Positions 12,901 to 24,900 of a stretch of DNA of 64,000 nt are shown here, one piece after another. The first letter of the stretch is position 1, and each line of letters begins with the position of its first letter. The position numbers were made by a program, and so were the translations under genes. The stretch is taken from positions 6,222,501 through 6,286,500 of the forward strand of contig OU015651.1 of the NCBI GenBank assembly GCA_907165275.2, in the 5' to 3' direction. The notes below the pieces were generated by a model. That model was not told the DNA's origin. It saw only the letters and a program-made list of their open reading frames with translations, and did not search any database. This DNA is from Zygaena filipendulae (lineage: Eukaryota; Arthropoda; Insecta; Lepidoptera; Zygaenidae).

Positions 12901-15900
12901 TTTTTTGCGTCAGTTGTGCGCGTGACTACCTACGTTGTCTGTTAAAAATTTAGGTACTCAGAAGGTTAACTTTAAAATCTATACAACGCGGCAATGAATT
13001 AACGAAAAACCTGATTTAAAAAATAAACAATAATATGATTAAAATAGAAATTATGTCGAAAAAAATTAATAGTTTAAATGTTATTCAACATTAGTTTGGA
13101 GGTGACCTATCTATGAAGTTCCAAGCGCTACGCCCGCACCTACGTGTCAATGACCGACTAGATTTTTTCTACGAGCGGCGGGCGCACGCGCCAAATATTA
13201 TATTTGAAATCATTTAGACATGGGCTAGTAAAAATGAAAAAATATAACATGGTGCGATCTATTCGGAAGTCGATTCTGAGCAAACCACTTTCTAGTTTTC
13301 AGTCAATTCATTAACACGTTGTATATATTATAATATTTGAGTAGGTACTCACTCTCACAGAAGTTTTCGAAATATTTTCCGGTCGGTTCGCCATCATCGA
13401 TGAGCGGCCTTTCAGCGTTCAAATATGCAGACGGTCCATCGGGCAAGGTGTGGTGATCCAAGTGGTAGAGACGGCAATTGTAAGCGGCCGAATGAGGCGC
13501 TCCCATATACAGAAATGAGCGACAGAGAAACTCCGATTCTATCTCGCACGCAAGTCGACAAGCCGCTTCTGAGGTCACCTAATAGATAACGTAACTTTTG
13601 CAATTGGATCATCATAGTTATATCCGCCGACAGATGTCCACTGCTGGACAAAGGTCTCAAGGATGATGACCGGTCCTGCGGTTATCCCGTTGAACCCTGC
13701 AATCTTTACTAGACCATCGGCCCAACTTGATGTCTCATCGTCTTAAAATTTAATAAGTAATTATTTGTAAAAAAATGAGCACCTGCCGTGCCTGTGAACA
13801 GCTGTTTCTCGCGGTTTCTCCTCTCCCGCAGGAACTCCGTACCTAATTACCGCGGGTGAAATCGCGCAAGTAATTATTTATTATGAAAAAGTAATTTTAA
13901 TTATTATTATCAAAATACCTGCAACTCCTTGTCAGTGTAGTAGTGCAAGCCTGCGTACTGCGCCACTTTGTCCTCCGCGACGCCGACGCGCGGCGCCGTG
14001 AAGATGCGCTGCCCCTTGCACGCCTGCGCAGCCTTCAGGCACAGATTCTGCACGACCACACACAACATGATAATACAACACACTTGGCGCACACAAACAA
14101 CACACAACTGACAGCCTCTCCGGTCGAGTGTAATTTATGAACAGAACCAGTACGCAAATTACTTCTGACAGATTACCGTGTTATTTAAAGTAAAGATGGG
14201 AATTGAACCTTCGCCAATTGGACATAACCGCCGCTACTGTATATTTACGTTATTTGTTAGTACTTATGTCGTGTCTATAATCTACATTCTCATAAGAAAA
14301 TGTGAATGGTATAACAGGCTATTGTGGCGCCTCTGGGCGGTTATGTGAAAATTTCGCGTCCGGTATGAAATATCTTTATTGAACTCGTCTCAGTGATTAC
14401 TTTTTTATCAATGTAGGTACCTAAATGTGTGTAATTTTTGACAATTAGTGTCATAGTGTAAATGAGAGTGTAAATAATACTCTATTTTCTAGAAACGGTT
14501 TTACATTATATTATTTAATTTACGTAATAAATTATAGGTATAAATATTTACCTTTATCCTTTGATTAACTGGATTTTTAGCAGCAATAGGACAAACAGCT
14601 TATAATATCTACTCATATTTCGAGAGCTTGTAGGTACCTACCTATAATAATATGATCCATTGTGTTGGTGAAACGTAAAAACATAGGTTTTCGTATCTAT
14701 CTGCAGTTGCACATGCTGCGTGCATTACCTACATCCGTCATCTCAAACGTTACCTCAAAATAGTCAGTGCCAGGCGTGTCCACAAGTTGCACGAAGTGTT
14801 GCGCGGTGCGTCGGTCCGAGTCGCTGAGGGCGCACCGCATGCTGCCGTACTCGTACTCCGCCGAACGACACGCAAAACGTTTCTGTCATACATGCACGTA
14901 CCGATTAGAGCAATTCCAAATTTAAAAAAAACATTTTGAAATTAGAAAAGTTTATTCGAGTATTATACCGTCATTCCATTTTGCGCCAACAAAACTGACA
15001 CTTCATGAATACATAGATTGTAAATTGTAAAAAATTGAGACACTTCATTTTCTGCGCTGTTATCAGGGAAATGTAGGCGAGTATTGTATCTATAGTATTT
15101 GGAGCAGTTCTGATGTAACTTGTATACCAAGTATACTCTTTTTACCAAATTCACGTAAGATATCTAAGTATCACAACCTTTGAACCCGTTTTAATCAGTG
15201 GTACAAGAGACAAGATGCCAAAAATGTTTCCTATACATTTATGAGTATTGAACATGGACCAATAAAACTAAACCATGGACCAATAAAACTAAACCATGGA
15301 CCAATAAAACTGTTTAATTGGTCCATGATTGAGTAGTCCCGTTTAAAACAATACTATAGACTAACTATGTTCAGATGACCTTACTGAACCCTAAAACCAA
15401 CGGAATCAGATCTTAGCTGTTAGGTATGCATGAGACTCTTCTATATTAATATTATGCACAATCATCACGACATCTCAAATCGCAAAACTAATATATGTAT
15501 CTATCTATCTATATATATAAAATCCTTTGTCCTGAATGACTGATGGATCAACGCACAGCCTAAACCGCTGATCGTAAAGACCTGAAACTTGGAGAGTGTG
15601 TTCTTTTTATGACGAAGGCATCCGATAAAAAATGATTTTTGAAAATTCAACCCCTAAGGGGAAGACAACGGGTTGAAAAGTTCATATGGAACAATTCCGT
15701 GGGAACTTCGAAATTATCGCGGGTGAAATCGCGCGGGACAGCTAGTTTACAATTGGTGTCATTTTCGCTTAGTTGTGGTTGCAGTTAACTTAGTACCTAC
15801 GTCGCATTTGAATGCGAATAAGTACACTGCAACAAACGTGTCCCCTTGTTGGAGTACAAATAAACGGATTGGAAGTACATGATAAGTGTTTCTTTATGTG

Positions 15901-18900
15901 GATGTGTGTTACCTCGTTAAGGCAGGAGGCAAGGCAGGCCTCTTTGGTGGACGTGTATATGATGGTGTTGTCCAGCCCCCGCAGCGCCTTGCCGGGGACC
16001 CGCTCGAAAGCCCACGGCCGCAGGCAAACGCTCTCAGTCCTCACTTGCAGCTTCACCATGTAGTAGGTATTCACTGCACGCTGTTACAGGATATTTATTT
16101 CTTCTAAAAATTTTTTATGTTTATCGTAGTGGATTTGGCCGTACAGAAAAATTAATAAATATATAGCTATTACAGTTCTATTTTCAAATTTTCTAAACGA
16201 AAATCTGGAAATGACGTTCCTAGTAGGTATGAGTATGGTGCTAGTGCAACTCTGAGTGCAACTTCTTATACCGACTCATAGCCTGTAGGTATAAGGGCTT
16301 TCATGTTAATTTAGTAGACCAGTTTCAAATAAGTAAATGTACTGATATTGAAATTTTTGGTCCTATACTAGGTACGAAAGAACGTCCTATATTTAATAAA
16401 AACACCATGCATTAGAGCGGATCGAATCCGAGAGTCGAGAAACTACCTTCTGATGTATTGATCCACGTTTCTGTATTTCATTAATATATATATTTAATAA
16501 TAATTAAGTAACCGATTAACATGGCGCGTTTGAACCTGGCGATGAAGCTTAGAATCGTAACTTATACGTAATATCTATGGTATCATGGTGGTATCAACGT
16601 AAATGACATGTCCTCTAACTCATACGTTTTTAAGAATTGCAATTAGGTTTTAAGATCGACGTCGATACTTATGCTAAGAGGAATATTAAATTTTAAATTA
16701 ACAAAACATACGAAATCTTACACAAATCGTCGGCATTAACGGCATAAACATCCACCTTTTTTGGGTCAAGGACACAAATTGCGTTTTGCTGTAGGTACCT
16801 ACTTACTATTTCACTCTGTTTTGGTCACAGACAGGTCACAGACAGGTCACAGTTTAAACCTAACCCAACCATTTCCGGGCGCTCGCAAATACAAAACAGC
16901 AACATTTTCAGTCCTTGGCATCTCATAAAAATGCTAGCCGTTCGTAAACCGACGAGTCATATAATTTCCCTGCGTCATATTGGTAAGGTAGTCAACGTGA
17001 AAATCAGATATAACACAAAGTTTCAACTAAACTGGGAACCTTTTAAGGGAATTTGGGGATCATTAATAGCTACATTAAAATTTTATTCATTAGCGACACA
17101 ATGTACGAAATTTCGATTTAAGGTTAAAATAACACTGTTAAAAAGATAATAGTAGTAGGGCAATGGATGAATGAAACCAAGTGATCAAATTGCTTACCTA
17201 ATATCCCTCGATTTATGGGTTACCTTGGTATGAGATCGAACTAATCTGAATTGTTAATTCAGCCTCAAACTCCGTTAGTTAAATGGCAGTATCGTAGCAG
17301 ACCTAACTGCTGTTATCTTAGTTGAGATTTATCTGACAATTATACCAAGATAGACCTTAAATCCAGTTTTATCATACTGCAGTATTAAGTTTATTCTAAA
17401 TTCCAAAGAATCCACTGTTTCACATTATTTTATTAGTTTTCTTTACGAGGTTTGTCTAATCTAAATACAAGTCAGTCTACGCTGCACTAAACATACTTAC
17501 TTACGCGCATATGCACGTTAGTAGCATAATAATTAATTACAAAATCTAAGTTTAAATCTTTATCCAATTCCAGACTCGAAATAGAAAAGAGTAGGTAATT
17601 GAAACGGTCACAAGTCATACAATTTTATCGCCGAGGCGAGGCAATCTTTTGCGTGACAAAAAATTGAGAAAAAAAAAGTTTAAATAATGATATACCTGTG
17701 GTGTCGCCATGGGGTTGTTGGCCTGCGTGTCGTTCTGCAGTAGGCAGCGCGTCTCCTGCACCGGCGTTAGTGGATTGAGCACGAAACTGCAAGATAATAA
17801 CGGTTCAATATAATTTGTTCTTAACAATTCACTAACACGAAAGTTTGTCGAAACCAATTATAATACAATACCTTGCCAAATTACAAGCATTTCGTTAAAA
17901 AATACATTTCCGTTGAATCGTATATTCCCGCTCTGTTAAATAGCCTTCGAGTTTTCTTAAATTCTAAAAGTAATACTAGACAAAATTACCTTTGTAACGT
18001 ACACTTCTTCAATCTAAGAATAACGGTTCACCCACAGAATAGTTCAATCTAATTCCTATCATTTTAAGAGTTAGTCTTTAGTTTAGATAAGTGCCTACGA
18101 CCATTTCAATCTCAGCCGTGACTTTGATAAAAGCAATAAAAACATTATCATCAAATGTTCCGCATAGTACAGTAATAAAGCTCTTTATTTTGTAATTTTA
18201 CGGTAATTTGCTGAGATCCAATATTCAGCTAAAAATAAGTGGTGTGAAGCAGAACATTGTACCAGGAAGTGGAACGTTGGCTACCAGCTATGTCGTAACT
18301 CGATAGCGGGACCACAGCACCCTTATTAAGATAGATATCGTAAATACCATCGCTAAACAAACATTTGCTTGTGTTCTAAATCGCCCGTAGTTACTCCAAA
18401 AAGGGGCAACATAGAAGTTTGTTAAGTTTTCGCAAACCTCTTCGGGGAGTGGAAATATAAACGATAATGATTTATTTTAACATTTTCTGACATTTAAAAT
18501 CGATATTACTGGATGTGGATATAATATTTAGTTTAAATAGCAATCGTAATAATTTTAACTAAATACATAGCGTGCATATTCACATTATTCAATTCGCGAC
18601 CAAACGAATAAAGCTAGTGAATTGACGGCCACACTCAGAGTCGTTTTAATGATTACTTAATTTTAATTAACTAATTAAGTTAAATTTGGTTGAATACCAA
18701 TTAACATTAATTTCATGAATGTGGCAGTGTTTTTTTTTAAATCTTTACTTAAAATTAAGTATTATTAAAACGATTCTGAGTACGGCAGTGAGAGTGTATT
18801 TTTTATTACCGTAAGGACTTCTTTTTGTCGTATTTTATGTATATACACGTGTCCACATCAATAAAACTGACCAGAACATTTATTTAACTTGTTGTTCATA

Positions 18901-21900
18901 GAGAAAATTTAATGATTGATTAAAAACTCACGTGTGAATTTCATGTTGCAATTTACTCGTTCGTATAGAAAACAGTTGAGGTCGAGAAAATCTATAGCAA
19001 TGTCACGAGAACGAATGGTGTGTTGATGTCTGAATATATTATCTTTGTCTGAATATACTATATCTTTGGTCTGAATAGTCGCCACTGCATTCAACACAGC
19101 AAGTGCATGTCGGTTGTGCCTAGATACGTGTTCTTAGGAATTAAAGTGATATCGAGAACATAGCTTTACAACTTCCAAGCCAACTAACGGATCGGTTTAC
19201 CGTTCGCTATACGACATTTTCCTATCCTATCATAACTTTAAGTTTTATTATACTATTTATGTGCACGGTATCTTGCCTAGGAGATGCATTAGAACGATTA
19301 ACTCATATAAATAGCTGTGGGTTGAACCACTCCATAAATTAATATCTACAAAGTTGTGAAAGCGATAACAAAAACAAATTCGGTACAAATCTAGGCATGA
19401 TTAATGCTATAGCATTAATCATGCGTAGATTTGTATCTCTCGTAACCGTAACTACGTGCATCCGTATACGGATGCACGTAGTTACGGTTACGAGAGATAA
19501 ATGAATGCCCTTACAATAATGATATTGGATTCCGTTTCCATTTCACAACAGATGTAATAAATCTTTTAAACCGTGTTATGTTATTAATGCAGTAATTAAA
19601 TGGAAAATAGACCTGCCTCTTGAACACAATATTTAAAAGTCGTCAAAGTTGTATCCATGCGTACTCGATGCCTCAAATTTAAATACGTACCTACCTATAA
19701 CTAGGTACATAATTACATAATACTTGATATGTAATTGAAATATTTTGCAATCGACGAATCAAGTTAAGGATGAAAATGTGATGCTCAAAAAAGACTCGTA
19801 ACTTACTAAATTTTTTTAAATGATAGTTAATTTTTACGTACCATAATTATGATAACCTACATAATAATTGAATGTGTAATGAGCATAGCTAAATTTTAAT
19901 TTTTAGTCTGTATTGTAGATTATTAAAAAATATTGGAGACGTATTTTTTCTTTTTTTATGTACTTATTCAAAAAATAGCGGCGATAGATGAATATGATTG
20001 ATAATAATGATGATAGAATTGAAATGCCGTGTCACGTGTGACGTCACACCTAGGTACACTTTATACTTAGTTATGACCTAACCTCCTAAACTTTAATGCG
20101 TTTTATCTAAGTATTTTTCAATAATTCGAAAAAGCAAAAAATACGTGTTTATTATTTTTTTAATGTAGGTACGTCTAACTGACGGATTAAATAGAATTAT
20201 AATTATAATTGTTATACCTTGTCATCATGCCCATTCTTACTATTATAAAAGCGAATGTGAGTTTATTTGTTTGTTTGTTAGGCTTTCACGCTTTATGGTT
20301 CATCTATAAATTACTTCACACTAATTTCTTGATTTTTTTTACCCCTCCCCGTCCTGTCACAGTCGGTCACATTTGTGAGACCCACTCCCTCCCTAGTGTG
20401 ACGTCACATTTTACATAAAAAAAATATTAAATTAATACAGCAATACCGACAAAAATTTAAACCTTAGTTTGCCAACAAAACAAACCTTACGGATATGGAT
20501 GGAGTTGGAAATATTTTTAAGTTTTCGTTAATATGGGAAGGGAAGGGAAGCGATACCCGCGCGAGCTTATCGGTCACGATGACGAGCCACACGATCCACA
20601 CGATCTATAGACCGCCCCCCAGTTCTTTACCATATTAGCGGACAGCGTCTGATGACTAATTACCCACTGCAGGGAGCTCTGCCCCGAAGCAGTCATCTAT
20701 ATTGCCTCCAAAAGAAGGCTTAGGAGACATAGGGGACTTTTGGCCCGGAATTCTCACGGGAACTTTGAAATTTACGCGGGCGAAACCGCAGGAAACAATC
20801 AGTTTATTTATATTTATAGCAAAATTAGTTGAGTAAAAGCGCTACTAGGCTGTCAGCCTCCGCTGCATGATTACGAGCGGCCGTTATCTGGCGCTAGTAG
20901 AGCGGCGAACTGAGAAAATTCCTTCTCTAAACCGAATCTCGTCGGTATCTCTTATGTATACCTACAACAGGCATGGATGTGTTCAGGGCATTGTGTAGAT
21001 TACGAAACTGCTTGTTGTAATGTTTTTTAGTGGTGGAGGGGATAGCAGTGACGTCATAAACATGGCCGCCAACGGTTTTTGTTTTTGTTAATTACATCGC
21101 ACCTATTAGGTCTATTTGCTTGTGTGTGGTGTCATTTGAAAGCTTATTAAATGTTCTTTAATTTATTTCCCGACATCTAAAGCGTATCTATTATATTTAA
21201 AAAAATATTTGACAAAATATGATTTTTTTTAAAGCGATTTCAAAAATATTCTCTTTTTACTGAGAAACCGCTACACTTACGGTAAATTTGTTTAATATAA
21301 AAATTAAGTAGAATTTTATTACCTATTTAAAAATGCCAGTTTCATTAAAATAAGACTTAAAACAACTGAGATATGTCTCATTTTGTGGCGCAAGGAGCAC
21401 GGTTTTGTATCGTAATCTTATAGAACTGCTGTTAGTTTGTCGCGCTAAAACTCGCAAATGGCTCGACCGACGTGAATATTTCTTTTTTTATTGGGTTTTT
21501 AACTACCAGGAGAAGGTTTGTGTTAAAGAAAATTGGGAGTTCCTGCGGGAATTCCGAAATTCACGGGGGTGAAACCATGGGGCACAGCTAATGTAATGTA
21601 ATGTAAAAATATGTCACATAAATCTTACTATATCATGCTGTTAACCAAACGTGCTTTCTTCATAATGCTGCCCTAAATCCTCACTATTATAAATGCGAAA
21701 GTGAGTTTGTGTGTTTGTTTGTTTGTTACGCTTTCACGCCATAACGGCTCAACCAATAACCACGAAATTTTGCATACACGTTTTAATTGTACCCCATTTT
21801 ATTGCGGAATTCCCCTGGGAACTCCGAAATTACCGCGAGTGAAACCGCTAACCGGGAGCAGATAGTAAATGATTAAATACCTACATATAAGTTGCGTGTG

Positions 21901-24900
21901 TGCTATGTCAAGACTGAACAGTCAAAACAATAAGTTAGGTACTGTTATAAAAATATAAGCCAAAACTTATTATTTAATCATCAAAAAATGGACGAAACCT
22001 GGACCTGAAAACAATTTTGAAAAATTTGTTAAGGGATTCGCCCACTGCTCTATTCAATACGAAATTCCGAACGGATGGCTTCGACAATGCACAAACTCAG
22101 TTTTAGCTTATTTTACACGAGAAGGGAGAAACACTGAGTTCTTTGGATTCTGGATCCTCTAAGCCCAAAACTGCAAAATTAATTGACGGTCAGGCGCTAA
22201 TTCAAATATACTCGTAGGTAAACCAAAAACTACCAAAAATTTTGATGATTTTGTGGAAATTTTTTTTAAGAACAATCGCAATCAAAACGAGATAAATGTG
22301 AAAACCGCATGTGCTTTTTGAACATACATAAAATCCGGGATAAGAGACAAGAGGAGTCCGTCTATTACTCCTGTGGAATATAAGATAACGGGCGCTACTA
22401 CTCCTTTTCCAACGAAATGGGACTAGTGTCGGCAACCTGAAGCGAGCTTATTATTATATCAACCAGAGTACCAGGGGCGTAAAATTATCAGTTAACCATT
22501 ACTTATCAGGATTATGACTATTTAGACATATCTTCTAGTTAGTTTTTGTCATAAATGTGTACGATCACGAGGCACAAATTATCGTATGGTAACGATAGTA
22601 ATTATCGTACGGTTACGAATATCTTTATATTTTTCGGTCAATAAATTAAATCTTAATGAATTTCTTTCATAACATATTTCCGATCAAGCGGCAAAAGTTA
22701 GTAAAGTTAGTGAAGAAACAGAAACAATCTTCTAATGGTCACAAAACAACGCTTAGGGGATCCCGTAAACGTATGGGATGTCGGTGAAAACAGTAATTAG
22801 TGCTGGTTGTCGTACAGCAAAATGCGGCTGTATGTCAGGAAGGAACAGGAATGTTTGCAAGTCCTTTTGGAGATGAGATTTGTTTCAATCAATACAATTT
22901 TTGTGTTCGAGATAGTTAAATAATGAATTTTAGCTTATTTTAACCCTATTATCATAATTGCCTGATACTAACAAATATTATATAAAATGCCTGCCATGTC
23001 CTAAATGATTGACTGACGGATCAACGCAAAGCCTGAACCGCTGATAGTAGAGACCTGAACAAAGGATTTTTAAAAATTTGAACCCTAAGGGGACTAAAAG
23101 GGGTTGCAAAATTTGTATGAAACAATTCCGCGGGAATTTCGGAGTTCTCGCGGGTGCAGTGTGACCACGTGGGACAGCTATTATTTTATAACAGTACTTA
23201 TTGTTTTGATTGTTCACTATTAACACAGCACAATTGCAACTACAATTTATAATTTATTTAAGGCAGTACTATGAAGAAAGCACTTCTGGTTAACAGCATG
23301 AATTAGTAATATTTATGTGACATAACTAGCTGTGCCCCACGGTTTCAGATTCGGAATTCCCGCAGGAACTCCCAATTTTCTTTAATACAAACCTTTTCCT
23401 GGTAGTTACAAAACCCAATAAAAAAAGAAATATTCACGTCGGTCGAGCCATTTACGAGTTTTAGCGCGACAAACGCACAGCAGTTCTATAAGATTACGAT
23501 ACAAAACCTTGCTCCTTGCGCCACAAAATGAGACATATCTCAGTTGTTTTAAGTCCTATTTTAATGAAACTGGCATTTTTAAATAGGTGATAAAATTCTA
23601 CTTAATTTTTATATTAAACAAATTTACCGTAAGTGTAGCGGTTTCTCATTAAAAAGAGAATATTTTTTAAAACGCTTAAAAAAAAATCATATTTTGTCAA
23701 ATATTTTTTTAAATATAATAGATACGCTTTAGATGTCGGGAAATAAATTAAAGAACATTTAATAAGCTTTCAAATGACACCACACACAAGCAAATAGACC
23801 TAATAGGTGCGATGTAATTAACAAAAACAAAAACCGTTGGCGGCCATGTTTATGACGTCACTGCTATCCCCTCCACCACTAAAAAACATTACAACAAGCA
23901 GTTTCGTAATCTACACAACGCCCTGAATACATCCATACCTGTTGTAGGTATACATAAGAGATACCGACGAGATTTTACAAAATCTGGTCTCCGCCGCTCT
24001 ACTACGCAGGCGCCTTCGTGAGTGCAACATTAACGCATCAATCATTCCGCAAACACAGCACGCTTCAAATTATTAAGTAGCCAACAAAACGTATCACTAC
24101 ATTAGATCTCGGACTAAATGCTCTTAAATATTTTGATAGATTAATTGACTCTCACAGTAAGTGCAGGTAAGTGTTGATTGAACATCCTGAAACAAAGGGA
24201 AACTTTACGAAAAATTGAAGACTTCTCCGACGGCTAATGGTATTGTTCGGATGCGAAGCGACACGAGATTTTAGCAACTGATTGGTGTTCTAATTTTTCC
24301 CTTTTCTGACAGCGCTAGATTAAGATAAGGGGTCATGAGATCGATGTATTTTGAGACAGGTAACTCGTGATTATTTGGAAGTGGGGCGGTATTGCTCGCG
24401 GTCGAACCGCTGCCGCCGGTCACCGCTCGCTCTGGCGGATACCGTAAATGTTTCCTGAACAAATCAGTGGCACCACAGCGCGGTGAACAGTTATCGATTG
24501 TTAATATCACACCCGTCCCATTCTTTAGTCAGATCGCTTTTTCTTTGGATAGATTGATTCAAGATACGTAGCCGTATTAGTACAATGCTAGATTAGAAGT
24601 CGCGGGAAAGTTCCGTATCGTTTAATTGAATGTCGAATTGATTTTCGATCGATCCCGTTTCAATTGATATGGTGGAATGTAGCTAACATTCTTATATACT
24701 GTTACGCGGTTCCATTTCAGCTTAATACAATTACGTTTTTTACATGTCTCAATAAAATGTTTTTTTTTAATGCAACTCGGCTACTCATTCGATGTTGGCA
24801 AAACGATTTTTACCAAACTCCGATTTGATTATAGACAGGTCAAAGAAAAAAGATTTTGATATCGGCAGTAGATAGATAAAACTAAAATAAATTTAATCCG

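Larger units (their letters stand above)
1651..13352 (-). other. Intron 8 of PAN/ZP gene (11.7 kb)
   Basis: Very long intron. It holds Helitron ends or copies near 2431, 3943-5694, 7060-7367, 12081-12291 and 12694, a MITE at 2880-3204, and the nested element at 4080-5502. No exon was recognised in it; the reading phase is continuous across it. The stretches 5700-7050 and 7370-12080 are AT-rich and hold nothing I can name. Confidence 0.65.

Noticed and set aside
22202..22435. 77-codon minus-strand frame with hydrophobic end
   Set aside because: No family recognised; lies between Helitron copies and is probably decayed repeat.
24271..24510. 79-codon minus-strand frame
   Set aside because: Non-ATG or chance frame in a GC-richer patch of intron 3; the phase is already continuous from exon 3 to exon 4 without it.
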